Source: Bradyrhizobium quebecense (GTDB taxonomy: Bacteria > Pseudomonadota > Alphaproteobacteria > Rhizobiales > Xanthobacteraceae). Taken from it: a DNA stretch of 64,000 nucleotides. Of this stretch, positions 42,104 to 50,265 are shown one piece after another. Location of the stretch: NCBI RefSeq assembly GCF_013373795.3, contig NZ_CP088022.1, positions 7,502,001-7,566,000 of the forward strand, read 5' to 3'. Below the pieces are notes generated by a model, which saw only the letters and a program-made list of their open reading frames with translations, was not told the origin of the DNA and ran no database searches. Made by a program: the position numbers and the translations under genes. How positions within the stretch are numbered: the stretch's first letter is position 1; every line of letters starts with the position of its first letter.

Positions 42104-43570
42104 ATGGACTTCAAGAACCTGGAGATCAAGAACGCATCGCCGTCGCTGTACAACGAAGACCTGGCGCCGGCCAAAGAACGCAACTGGGGCGCCTTCAGCA
42201 TCTTCAACGTCTGGACCTCGGACGTTCACAGCCTCTGGGGCTATTACCTCGCCGCCAGCCTGTTCCTGCTCTGCGGCAGCTTCGTCAACTTCATCCTCGC
42301 GATCGGCGCCGGTTCGCTGGTGATCTTCGTGCTGATGAGCCTGATCGGCAATGCCGGCGTGAAGACCGGCGTGCCCTATCCGGTGCTGGCGCGGGCCTCG
42401 TTCGGAATCTGGGGCGCCAACATTCCGGCGCTGGTGCGCGCCATCGTCGCCTGCTTCTGGTACGGCGCGCAGACCGCGGCGGCCTCGGGCGCGATCGTCG
42501 CGCTGCTGACGCGTATCGACAGCTTCAAGGCGTTCCACCAGTCCAGCCATGTGCTCGGCCATTCCGGGCTCGAGGTGATCTGCTTCGTCGTGATCTGGGC
42601 GCTGCAGCTCCTGATCATCCAGCGCGGCATGGAGACGGTGCGCCGCTTCCAGGACTGGGCGGGGCCGGCGGTGTGGTTGATGATGCTGATCCTCGCGATC
42701 TATCTCTGCATCGCGGCCGGCGGCATCTCGCTCACCGCGCCGATCCCGCAGGATGTGCTGCTGGAGAAGACCAAGGATGCCGGCGTGCCCGGCGAACCCG
42801 GCACCTTCCCGGCGTTGTGCGCCGTCGCCGCGACCTGGATCACCTATTTCGCGGCACTCTATCTCAATTTCTGCGACTTCTCGCGCTACGCGCCCGACGC
42901 CAAGGCGCTGCGCAAGGGCAATATCTGGGGCCTGCCGGTCAATCTGATCCTGTTCTCGCTGGTCGCCGGCGTCACCACGATCGCAGCGTTCAACGTCTAT
43001 CACGAGGTGCTGCTGCATCCCGACCAGATCTCGGCGAAGTTCGACAGCTGGTTCCTGGCGCTGCTCGCCGCGGTCACCTTCGCGGTGGCAACGCTCGGTA
43101 TCAATGTGGTGGCCAATTTCGTCTCGCCGGCGTTCGACTTCTCGAACGTGTTTCCACGGCATATCGACTTCAAGAAGGGCGGCTACATCGCGGCGCTGAT
43201 CGCGCTGGCGCTTTATCCGTTCGCGCCCTGGGAGGGCAGCGCCGCCTCGTTCGTCGGGCTGATCGGCGCGACCATGGGGCCGATCTTCGGGATCATGATG
43301 GTCGACTATTATTTGATCGCCAAAGGTCGCGTGAACGTGCCGGCGCTGTACCAGGAAGATGGCGAGTATCGCTTCCAGAACGGCTGGAACGTCAGCGCGC
43401 TGATCGCGGCCGCGATCGGCGCCCTGTTCTCGTCGGTGCTGCCGAACTTCACCTCGATCCTGCCGGCCTGGTGGGCGGTCTATGGCTGGTTTTTCGGCGT
43501 CGCCATCGCAGGCGCGGTCTACTACGCGCTGCGCGTTGCGATGCCGAGCCCGGTCGCGAAGACTGCCTGA
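42104..43570 (+). CDS. NCS1-family nucleobase/allantoin-type permease
   Basis: A 488-residue inner-membrane transporter with about twelve helices and the NCS1 fold. Landmarks are NEDLAPAKERNWGAFSIFNVW before helix 1 (shown as two adjoining pieces of the family motif), GVPYPVLARASFGIWGANIP, and ISPAFDFSN-like ANFVSPAFDFSNVFPRHI. Members take up cytosine, allantoin, hydantoins, uracil, thiamine or NAD precursors; no metabolic gene nearby identifies the substrate. The ATG at 42104 has GGGGAGG just upstream, so the longer frame from 42011 is not used. Confidence 0.9.
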   Translation: MDFKNLEIKNASPSLYNEDLAPAKERNWGAFSIFNVWTSDVHSLWGYYLAASLFLLCGSFVNFILAIGAGSLVIFVLMSLIGNAGVKTGVPYPVLARASFGIWGANIPALVRAIVACFWYGAQTAAASGAIVALLTRIDSFKAFHQSSHVLGHSGLEVICFVVIWALQLLIIQRGMETVRRFQDWAGPAVWLMMLILAIYLCIAAGGISLTAPIPQDVLLEKTKDAGVPGEPGTFPALCAVAATWITYFAALYLNFCDFSRYAPDAKALRKGNIWGLPVNLILFSLVAGVTTIAAFNVYHEVLLHPDQISAKFDSWFLALLAAVTFAVATLGINVVANFVSPAFDFSNVFPRHIDFKKGGYIAALIALALYPFAPWEGSAASFVGLIGATMGPIFGIMMVDYYLIAKGRVNVPALYQEDGEYRFQNGWNVSALIAAAIGALFSSVLPNFTSILPAWWAVYGWFFGVAIAGAVYYALRVAMPSPVAKTA

Positions 43571-43640
43571 GGGCAGGTCGCCTGAAAGGCGGCCTAAAGC
43601 AAGATGAGTCTGGGTTGAACAGGGTCCGCAGACTGGGTTT

Positions 43641-43760
43641 ACCTCTCCCCATTGGGGAGAGGTCGATTTGCGCAGCAAATCGGGTGAGGGGCCGCGGCTC
43701 CAACGAGAGAGCGTAACCCCTCACCCGGCGCTACGCGCCGACCTCTCCCAAGGGAGAGGT
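43641..43760. repeat. Palindromic repeat, family F5-like, copy 4
   Basis: ACCTCTCCCCATTGGGGAGA and ACCTCTCCCAAGGGAGAGGT hairpins with CCCCTCACCC and GGGTGAGGGG between. The arms share the CCTCTCCC core with the sox-operon copies but differ in the loop. Confidence 0.75.
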
Positions 43761-43842
43761 GAACTTCCGCCGCCGCTACAGATCAAACCTAATCTCATCA
43801 TGCCTTAGGGACCATCTGGGGACCGGCAAATTCCCTCTAGAG

Positions 43843-43870
43843 GAGGCGGCCGATGACATTCGGCCGCCTC
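43843..43870. repeat. Perfect 10-bp stem-loop
   Basis: GAGGCGGCCG and CGGCCGCCTC are complements around ATGACATT. No T-run follows. It may end the permease transcript. Confidence 0.5.
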
Positions 43871-43996
43871 AGCGCGGTCGCATTAACTCTTCGCTCATCC
43901 TTTTCGCCAAAATGGCAGCCTCGCGCTGCCGCCCTCGCTCGCGGCGGGGCGGCTGGCGTGGTGAAATTGCGTGTTCGGTTTTCCGAGTATGGTGTC

Positions 43997-44509
43997 ATGC
44001 GTAACCTGATGATTTTCGCGGCCATCCTGATCGGGCTGGGCACCTTCATGGCCCAGATGGCCAGCAAGATGTCGCCCGCCGCCGCGACCACCGCCAAGCA
44101 GACCATGGCCCCCGCCGTCACGGTGGCGCAGGCCAGCGCCCGCACGCTCAGCATTGCGCCCGATCCGCGCGGTCACTTCGCGACCGACGGCCGGATCGAC
44201 GGCCAGCGCATCAACTTCATGGTCGACACCGGCGCCTCCGTGGTGGCCCTGAACGAGACCTCCGCCGCGCGCTTCGGCCTGCGTCCGGTACCGGGCGATT
44301 ACACCTCGCGTGTCACCACCGCCAATGGCACCATCAAGGCGGCACGGGCTCGCCTCGCCATGGTCGAGATCGGTGGCCTCACCGTGCGCGACGTCGATGC
44401 GCTCGTGCTGCCGGACGAGGCGCTGTCTGAAAACCTGCTCGGCCTGTCCTTCCTGTCCAAGCTGAAGCGCTTCGAATACGCCAACGGCAAATTGTTGCTG
44501 GAGCAATAA
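43997..44509 (+). CDS. Retroviral-type (clan AA) aspartic protease, TIGR02281-like
   Basis: A 170-residue protein with an N-terminal membrane or signal segment (MRNLMIFAAILIGLGTFMAQ), a linker rich in Ala and Thr, and a pepsin-like half-domain. The catalytic triad DTG is in NFMVDTGASVVALNE, followed by the flap region and the LLGLSFLSKLKRFEY strand. Such proteins are membrane-anchored periplasmic proteases that act as homodimers; substrates are unknown. I use the ATG at 43997; the frame is open further upstream but that sequence is repeat-like. Confidence 0.85.
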   Translation: MRNLMIFAAILIGLGTFMAQMASKMSPAAATTAKQTMAPAVTVAQASARTLSIAPDPRGHFATDGRIDGQRINFMVDTGASVVALNETSAARFGLRPVPGDYTSRVTTANGTIKAARARLAMVEIGGLTVRDVDALVLPDEALSENLLGLSFLSKLKRFEYANGKLLLEQ

Positions 44510-44565
44510 GTCCGGCCGCTTGGTGCCCCCTCCCGGTCGCGGCTGCGCGGTGCTATATTGATCCG

Positions 44566-44862
44566 ATGAACAGGTTCGATGCGATCGATACGTTGCGGCG
44601 TTCCGAGCGGGCTTTGCGCGGGCGTGGGGTGATGCATGCGGCTCTGTTTGGCTCGGTTGCACGGGGCGACCACCGCGCTGATAGCGATATCGATATCATG
44701 ATCGAAATCGATCCGGGCGCACGCCTGACGGTTTTCGACTACATGGACATCAAGGAGTATATTTCGGGATTATTCGAAGGGCCCGTCGATGTGGTCAATC
44801 GTGATGCCCTGAAGCCCTATGTCCGTCCTGCCGCAACGGCCGACGCGATCTATGCCTTCTGA
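44566..44862 (+). CDS. mntA: MNT-type nucleotidyltransferase of a HEPN/MNT pair
   Basis: A 98-residue minimal nucleotidyltransferase. The motif GSVARGDHRADSDIDI gives GS at residues 29-30 and the metal-binding aspartates D41 and D43; a third acidic residue is in FEGPVDVVN. MntA-type enzymes act as antitoxins by adding AMP to a tyrosine of the HEPN toxin. The HEPN gene downstream overlaps by 11 nt, the usual arrangement. The cluster has no mobile genes around it. The symbol rests on family and context. Confidence 0.85.
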   Translation: MNRFDAIDTLRRSERALRGRGVMHAALFGSVARGDHRADSDIDIMIEIDPGARLTVFDYMDIKEYISGLFEGPVDVVNRDALKPYVRPAATADAIYAF

Positions 44863-45190
44863 TCGCGTAGACGGCGCGCTCCGTGATATCCTGTATCACA
44901 TCGATATGGCGATGCGGTTTGTCGAAGGCCTCGATCGCGAAAAGTTCAAGGCCGATATTCGCTCTGTCTATGCTGTAACGCGCTGCCTCGAGATCATTTC
45001 GGAGGCATCGCGGCGTCTCCCAGCCGACCTCAAGGCGCGGCATCCTGGGATTGCGTGGAAACAGATGGCCGGGGCCGGCAACGTGTATCGGCACGACTAT
45101 GAGGATGTTGCAGCGCAGTTAGTATGGGAGACGGTTGAGCAGGCATTGCCGCCGCTGAGAGTAGTGATCGAGCACGAGATCGCGCTCTGA
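44852..45190 (+). CDS. hepT: HEPN (DUF86/HepT-like) toxin-type protein with altered RNase motif
   Basis: A 112-residue helical protein of the HepT family. The usual ribonuclease motif Rx4-6H (R-N-x-x-x-H-x-Y) appears here as AGNVYRHDY at about residues 75-83: the histidine and the tyrosine are present but the arginine position is glycine. Related proteins with GNVYRH exist in rhizobia as I recall, so this may be a subfamily rather than a decayed copy. I start at the ATG at 44852; another ATG at 44819 would add eleven residues and overlap more. It should be held inactive by the upstream MNT protein. Confidence 0.8.
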   Translation: MPSDRVDGALRDILYHIDMAMRFVEGLDREKFKADIRSVYAVTRCLEIISEASRRLPADLKARHPGIAWKQMAGAGNVYRHDYEDVAAQLVWETVEQALPPLRVVIEHEIAL

Positions 45191-45335
45191 TCGGATAGGC
45201 CTGTGCCTGTCTCGCTATCCGCCGCGATTTTCGCCGTAATTGTCGGCCACCAGCCCCGGTCCCACCTTTCGCCCGGCCTGCGCATTCGCTAAGGCTGCGG
45301 TGATGTCTTTCTGCATGCGACCATAAGGCCGACCC

Positions 45336-46835
45336 ATGTTTCCCAAGCCGAAATCCGCGCTGGTCCCGAACACCTATGCCTTCGAATCCGAGCCGATGGT
45401 GAAGCCGACCGGGTTTCGCGAATACGACGCGCGCTGGCTGTTCAACAAGGAGATCAATTTGATGGGCGTGCAGGCGCTGGGCATGGGGCTCGGCGCGCTG
45501 ATCGCGGAACTCGGCGTCAAACAGGAGATTGTCACCGGCCACGATTTCCGCGGCTATTCCGCCTCGATCAAATACGCGCTGATCTCGGGCCTGATGGCGG
45601 CGGGCTGCAAGGTGCACGACATCGGGCTCGCGGTGACGCCGATGGCCTATTTCGCGCAGTTCGACCTCGACGTGCCCTGCGTCGCCATGGTCACCGCTTC
45701 GCATAACGACAATGGCTGGACCGGCGTGAAGATGGGCGCCAACCGTCCGCTCACCTTCGGCCCCGACGAGATGACGCGGCTGAAGGAGATCGTGCTCAAT
45801 GCCGCGTTCAACAACAAGGCCGGCGGCTCCTATCAGTTTCACGAGAATTATCCGGCGCGCTACATCGCCGACCTCACCAACCGGCCGAAGCTGAAGCGCA
45901 GGCTGAAGGTGGTGGCGGCCTGCGGCAACGGCACCGCGGGCGCGTTCGCGCCGCAGGTGCTGGAGGCGATCGGCTGCGAGGTGATCCCGCTCGACACCGA
46001 GCTCGATCACACCTTCCCGAAATACAATCCGAATCCCGAAGACATGGAGATGCTGCACGCGATCCGCGATGCCGTGCTGGCGCACAAGGCCGATGTCGGT
46101 CTCGGCTTCGACGGCGACGGCGACCGCTGCGGCGTGGTCGACAATACCGGCGAGGAGATCTTTGCCGACAAGGTCGGAGTCATGCTGGCGCGCGACATGT
46201 CGGCGATCAACGCCAACGCGCAGTTCGTCGTCGACGTGAAGTCGACCGGGCTGTTCGTGACCGATCCCGTCTTGCAGAAGCAGGGCGCGAAAACGGTCTA
46301 CTGGAAGACCGGGCATTCCTACATGAAGCGCCGCACCAACGAATTGGGCGCGCTCGCCGGCTTCGAGAAGTCCGGCCACTTCTTCTTCAACAAGCCGTTC
46401 GGCCGTGGCTATGACGACGGCCTGGTGTCGGCGATCGCGATCTGCGAGATGCTCGACCGCGCGCCCGGCAAGTCGATGGCCGACCTGAAGGACGCGCTGC
46501 CGAAGACCTGGTCGTCGCCGACCATGTCGCCGCATTGCGCCGACGAGGCGAAGTATGGCGTGGTCGACGCGGTCGTGAAGCACTTCGAGACGCTGCAGCA
46601 GAACGGCGCGCAAGTCGCAGGCCAGAACATCCGCGATCTCGTCACCGTCAACGGCGTGCGCGTCACGGTCGCTGACGGCAGCTGGGGCCTGGTGCGCGCA
46701 TCCTCCAACAAGCCGGAGCTCGTGGTCGTGGTGGAAAGCCCGGTCAGCGAGCAGCGCATGCGCGACATGTTCGAGGCGATGGATTCGGTGCTGCGCACGC
46801 ACCCCGAGGTCGGCGCGTACAATCAGAAGATCTGA
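45336..46835 (+). CDS. Phosphomannomutase/phosphoglucomutase
   Basis: A 499-residue alpha-D-phosphohexomutase with four domains. The phosphoserine is in TASHNDNGWTGVKMG (residue about 118), the metal-binding loop is GFDGDGDRCGVVD, the sugar-binding loop is in GFEKSGHFFFNKP, and the phosphate-binding loop is the C-terminal RASSNKPELVVVVE. It interconverts hexose-1- and 6-phosphates for nucleotide-sugar and polysaccharide synthesis. The start is the ATG at 45336, a usual N-terminus for the type (MFPKPKSALVPNTYAFE). It stands alone. Confidence 0.93.
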   Translation: MFPKPKSALVPNTYAFESEPMVKPTGFREYDARWLFNKEINLMGVQALGMGLGALIAELGVKQEIVTGHDFRGYSASIKYALISGLMAAGCKVHDIGLAVTPMAYFAQFDLDVPCVAMVTASHNDNGWTGVKMGANRPLTFGPDEMTRLKEIVLNAAFNNKAGGSYQFHENYPARYIADLTNRPKLKRRLKVVAACGNGTAGAFAPQVLEAIGCEVIPLDTELDHTFPKYNPNPEDMEMLHAIRDAVLAHKADVGLGFDGDGDRCGVVDNTGEEIFADKVGVMLARDMSAINANAQFVVDVKSTGLFVTDPVLQKQGAKTVYWKTGHSYMKRRTNELGALAGFEKSGHFFFNKPFGRGYDDGLVSAIAICEMLDRAPGKSMADLKDALPKTWSSPTMSPHCADEAKYGVVDAVVKHFETLQQNGAQVAGQNIRDLVTVNGVRVTVADGSWGLVRASSNKPELVVVVESPVSEQRMRDMFEAMDSVLRTHPEVGAYNQKI

Positions 46836-46858
46836 GGCGGGGCCTTCCGCAAGGCGGT

Positions 46859-46962
46859 TGTCGTCACCCGCGAAAGCGGGTGATCCAGTACGCCGCGGCC
46901 TGTCGATTCAATCACGAAGGTCTCTGGAATACTGGGTCGCCCGGCCAAGCCGGGCGATGACA
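46859..46962. repeat. Two-hairpin repeat F2, gene-less copy B
   Basis: The left arm starts TGTCGTCACCCGCGAAAGCG and reaches CCAGTACGCCGCGGCC; the right arm in reverse complement starts TGTCATCGCCCGGCTTGGCC and ends CCAGTATTCCAGAGAC. About 20 nt separate them. Confidence 0.88.
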
Positions 46963-46977
46963 TCTAGGGAGCGGCGC

Positions 46978-47478
46978 TTACGCCGCGGGCACCGGCAGCG
47001 CCGTCACCGACTTGATCTTCTCCATCGCGAAGCGCGAGGTGACGTTCTTCAGCGGCACGGCCGAGATCAGCTTCTTGTAGAACACGTCGTAGGCCTGCAT
47101 GTCGGCGACCACGACGCGCAGCATGTAGTCGACGTCGCCGGCCATCCGGTAGAACTCCATCACTTCGGGCATGGCGCTGACGGCGTCGGCGAATTTGCGC
47201 AGCCAGGCTTCCGAATGGTCGGCGCTCTCGACCGAGACGAACACCGAAATCCCGAGCCCGATCTTGTTCTGATCGACCAGCGCCACGCGGCGCAGGATGA
47301 CGCCGTCGGCCTCCAGCCGCTGGATGCGCTTCCAGCACGGCGTCGACGACAGCCCGACCCGGTCGCCGATTTCGGCGACGGAGAGCGAGGCGTCCTCCTG
47401 CAGCACGGTCAGGATCTTGCGATCGATGGCGTCGAGGCGGCGGTTGTTGTCATGAAGCTGAATGGCGGCATCGGTCAT
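46978..47478 (-). CDS. Lrp/AsnC-family transcriptional regulator
   Basis: A 166-residue protein: N-terminal HTH (residues about 12-60: RRLDAIDRKILTVLQEDASLSVAEIGDRVGLS) and a C-terminal RAM domain (VFVSVESADHSEAWLRKFADAV, then VMEFYRMAGDVDYMLRVVVADM), the amino-acid-binding and oligomerising unit. The ATG at 47478 is chosen; an in-frame TTG at 47505 adds nine residues and cannot be excluded. The PfkB gene lies beyond its 5' end on the same strand but has no clear functional link. Ligand unknown. Confidence 0.9.
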   Translation of the reverse strand: MTDAAIQLHDNNRRLDAIDRKILTVLQEDASLSVAEIGDRVGLSSTPCWKRIQRLEADGVILRRVALVDQNKIGLGISVFVSVESADHSEAWLRKFADAVSAMPEVMEFYRMAGDVDYMLRVVVADMQAYDVFYKKLISAVPLKNVTSRFAMEKIKSVTALPVPAA

Positions 47479-47554
47479 AGAAGAAAGTTCCACATGAAGG
47501 TTCAAACTCCCTCATATAGAGAAAAATCTTCCAAATCAAGCGGGCCGTGGCCGG

Positions 47555-48502
47555 TCAGGCCGGCCGGGCGTCGGCGTGCTCGCCCAAAAACGCTTCAACT
47601 TCAGCACGTTGCGGTGCGGCATAAGCGCCCCCGAAGCGGGTGCATTTCAGCGCTGCGGCAGCCGAGGCAAAGCGGAGCGCCTGCCGCAGCTCCTGCTTCT
47701 CGGTAATGGCGAGGGCAAACGCCCCATGGAAGACGTCGCCGGCGCCGAGCGTGTCGACGGTATGGACCGGGAAGGCCGGCGTCTCCTCGAGCCCGCCCTT
47801 CTCATTGAGCCAGATCGTGCCCTGAGGGCCGCGCGTGCCGGCCAGGAAGGAAGGCGTGAGCTTGGCGAGCTTTTGCAGTGCCTGGCCGTCGTCGGTGACG
47901 TCGGCGGTCTGCTGCAGCGGCTCGCTGGAAAACACCAGATGGGATGAGGCGGTGAGCAGCCCTTCCCGCATCGACATCGCGCGGTCGACGTCGACCACCA
48001 CGGGAATGCCGCGCTTGACCGCCTCGGCGCAGAGCTCGGTGCAGAACGGCGCGCAGCGGCTCTCGGTCAGGATCGCCGCGCAATCCTCCAGCAGCAGCTC
48101 GGTCGGCGGCAGCTTGACCTTCCAGAGCTCGGGATCGCGGAAGGTGACGATGGTGCGCTCGCCGGTGTCGTCGATCATGATCGCCGAGATCGGGGTGACC
48201 AGATCCGGCATGTGGATGAGATGGTTGGTCTCGATGCCTTCCTGGGCCAGCTTGTCGAAGATGTAGCGGCTCGAGGTCTCCCGCGAATCACCCATCGGCC
48301 CGCAGATCGAGGCGCGGCCGCCCAGCCGGACGATGCCGATGGCGGCGTTCAGCGCGTTGCCGCCGCAGATCTCGTCGAAATGGGTCGCGTTCTCCTTGGA
48401 GCCGCGGGCCGGTACGTTGACGCGGAAGGTCAGGTCGCGCACCGGCAGGCCGATGCAGAGGATGCGGGGCGGGACTTTCGTGGCGTCGTTCTGAAAATTC
48501 AT
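47555..48502 (-). CDS. PfkB-family carbohydrate kinase
   Basis: A 315-residue ribokinase-fold enzyme. The first PfkB signature is FDEICGGNALNAAIGIVRLGG and the second, with the catalytic aspartate, is VDTLGAGDVFHGAFALA (residues about 245-261). The N-terminus RILCIGLPVRDLTFRV is the first strand. The phosphate acceptor could be a sugar, 2-keto-3-deoxygluconate or a nucleoside; the sequence does not decide. The ATG at 48502 is preferred to 48538. Confidence 0.87.
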   Translation of the reverse strand: MNFQNDATKVPPRILCIGLPVRDLTFRVNVPARGSKENATHFDEICGGNALNAAIGIVRLGGRASICGPMGDSRETSSRYIFDKLAQEGIETNHLIHMPDLVTPISAIMIDDTGERTIVTFRDPELWKVKLPPTELLLEDCAAILTESRCAPFCTELCAEAVKRGIPVVVDVDRAMSMREGLLTASSHLVFSSEPLQQTADVTDDGQALQKLAKLTPSFLAGTRGPQGTIWLNEKGGLEETPAFPVHTVDTLGAGDVFHGAFALAITEKQELRQALRFASAAAALKCTRFGGAYAAPQRAEVEAFLGEHADARPA

Positions 48503-48582
48503 GCAGGGGTCCGTCGCAAAGGTTCCGTCAACTGCCACAAGCTGTGTGCAGGTCTAATCGGCAGAACGATGTCCGGTTCCCG

Positions 48583-49533
48583 CTATTGGTCCAACGGATT
48601 TCGGTGGTGCACCCAGCGGCCGAGCAAATGATGGGCAATCGCGAACGGATGCGGGCCGGCCAGGCCGTCGGGATGCTGGCGCTTGAGCATCAGCGTCGCC
48701 TCGGCATGGTCGAACCAGCGTGCGTCCTCGAGCTCAGTGCGGTCGACCACGATGTCCTCGTTGGTCGCACGCGCGGTGCAGCCGATCATCAGCGATGACG
48801 GATAGGGCCAGGGCTGCGTCATGTAATAATTGACGTCGGTGCAGCGGATGCCGGACTCCTCGAAAATCTCGCGCCTGACCGCGTCCTCGATGGTCTCGGC
48901 GGCTTCGACGAAGCCGGCGAGGCAGGAATACATCCCGGGCATGAACTGCTTCTGCCGGCCGAGCAGCACCTTGTCGCCCGACGTGACCAGCATGATCACG
49001 ACCGGATCGGTGCGGGGAAAGTGCTCGGCCTTGCAGCTCGGGCATTCGCGCTTCCAGCCGCCATCCTTCATCGCCGTACGGGCGCCGCAGTTCGGACAGA
49101 AGCCGTGGCGCTGGTGCCAGGTCACCATCGATTTCGCCATCGCGATGGCCGACAGTTGTTCCGGCGGCACCACGCCCTGCATCGCCATGCCGCGCAATTC
49201 GGTGATCGCGACGTCACTGCGCCCGACCAGCTTCTCGGCCGCCTGCGGCGCGATCCCCATGCCGAAGATCGGCGCAGCATCGCGTAGCCCCAGGAAGATC
49301 GTGCCGGGATTGGCGCCAAAGGCGCGGGCCTCCTCCAGCGAGAGCAGGGCGCGGGCGCCGCCTTCCTCCTGCTTCACGACCAGCGAGTCGCGATAGATCA
49401 CATAGGCTCTGGCCTCGCGATGGCCCTCCAGCGCGAACAGCTTCTCGTCATTGCTGCGCAGATGCGCGGCGCGGTCCAGCACATGGGTGACGAAGGCCGG
49501 CTGGCCGAGCGGAAAAGAATCGGATGCAGACAT
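48583..49533 (-). CDS. nudC: NADH pyrophosphatase NudC
   Basis: A 316-residue Nudix hydrolase. It has the NudC zinc ribbon (HGFCPNCGARTAM...CPSCKAEHFPR; two CxxC pairs) and the Nudix box GFVEAAETIEDAVRREIFEESG, plus the SLMIGCTA segment that follows in NADH pyrophosphatases. NudC cleaves NAD(H) to NMN and AMP and can remove NAD caps from RNA. Cytosolic. A HIT gene lies upstream on the same strand with only 6 nt between them, so both are probably co-transcribed. Confidence 0.94.
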   Translation of the reverse strand: MSASDSFPLGQPAFVTHVLDRAAHLRSNDEKLFALEGHREARAYVIYRDSLVVKQEEGGARALLSLEEARAFGANPGTIFLGLRDAAPIFGMGIAPQAAEKLVGRSDVAITELRGMAMQGVVPPEQLSAIAMAKSMVTWHQRHGFCPNCGARTAMKDGGWKRECPSCKAEHFPRTDPVVIMLVTSGDKVLLGRQKQFMPGMYSCLAGFVEAAETIEDAVRREIFEESGIRCTDVNYYMTQPWPYPSSLMIGCTARATNEDIVVDRTELEDARWFDHAEATLMLKRQHPDGLAGPHPFAIAHHLLGRWVHHRNPLDQ

Positions 49534-49539
49534 CGAAAA

Positions 49540-49959
49540 TCAACCCAACCAGATCTTGCGGCGAAGCGCACTGATGAAATTCTGCACTTCCTCGGCGTCA
49601 TGCGCCAGCGGCGGCATCACGCCCCAAACGGGACGCGGCCATGCAGCGTCGCTGGTGCGGCGCGCGATGACGTGGACGTGGAGCTGCGGGACGAGGTTGC
49701 CGAGGGCGGCGACATTCAGCTTGTCGCACTTGGTGACCTCTTTCAGGGCCCGCGAGACGCGGGTGATCTCCGTCATCAGCTGCGCCTGCTCGACCTCGTC
49801 GAGGTCGATGATCTCGACCGCGCCGTCGCGCCGCGGCACCAGCAGCAGCCAGGGATAGTGCGCATCCTTGATGACGAGCACCTTGCACAGCGGCAGGTCG
49901 CCGATGTCGATGGTGTCTTTCTTGAGCTGCGAATGCAGCGACCAGTTGGAGGCGGGCAT
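49540..49959 (-). CDS. HIT-domain nucleotide hydrolase/transferase-like protein
   Basis: A 139-residue HIT protein. The histidine triad appears as PQLHVHVIAR: the two last histidines of the triad pattern are present, and the first position is glutamine (Q-x-H-x-H), a variant common in HIT proteins of this group. The preceding region (LVIKDAHYPWLLLVPRRDGAVEIIDL) fits. It lies between nudC and the SRP RNA gene; HIT next to ffs and dnaX is a recurring order in alphaproteobacteria. Substrate probably a dinucleotide or nucleotide conjugate. Confidence 0.88.
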   Translation of the reverse strand: MPASNWSLHSQLKKDTIDIGDLPLCKVLVIKDAHYPWLLLVPRRDGAVEIIDLDEVEQAQLMTEITRVSRALKEVTKCDKLNVAALGNLVPQLHVHVIARRTSDAAWPRPVWGVMPPLAHDAEEVQNFISALRRKIWLG

Positions 49960-50050
49960 GAGGCGCAAGTAATGCCTTTCCGTGTTCCCAGACAAGCCCC
50001 ACAAAGCCCGGTCAGGCCGCTTGCTTTCCGGCGGTTTTGGCCCCAAATAG

Positions 50051-50156
50051 GGACCGGGAGATTGGCGGTGGACGAGCCACTCGCCAACCGGGTCAGGTCC
50101 GGAAGGAAGCAGCCCTAACGAGGTCCGGATCGGGTCGCTCGTCAGTCTCCTACCTG
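50051..50156 (+). ncRNA. ffs: Signal recognition particle RNA, 4.5S type
   Basis: The universally conserved apical domain GGTCAGGTCCGGAAGGAAGC with CAGCCCTAACGAGGTCC is present, giving the SRP54-binding symmetric loop and the GGAA tetraloop. GACGAGC (5' side) pairs with GCTCGTC (3' side), continued by GGAGA and TCTCC, closing the hairpin. It ends at TACC and is followed by TGTTTTT, a terminator. The ends are estimated from the pairing. It lies between the HIT gene and dnaX. Confidence 0.95.
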
Positions 50157-50265
50157 TTTTTCCGAGCGAATCGCGCTGGAACGGCGGTCTCCGCGCCCGG
50201 CGCTTGATTTCGGCTCCTATCCGCACGCCGGTTGACGAGACAATTCCCAAGTTGCGGATCGATGC

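Larger units (their letters stand above)
43571..43996. other. Intergenic region with two palindromic elements
   Basis: No gene is supported. It holds the F5 repeat at 43641-43760 and a stem-loop at 43843-43870, and ends with the upstream region of the aspartic protease gene. Confidence 0.55.

Noticed and set aside
39761..43678. A 1305-codon open frame on the minus strand across hrpB and the NCS1 permease gene
   Set aside because: It is antisense to two well-recognised genes, has no family motifs and shows the Arg/Asp/His-rich composition of a high-GC shadow frame.
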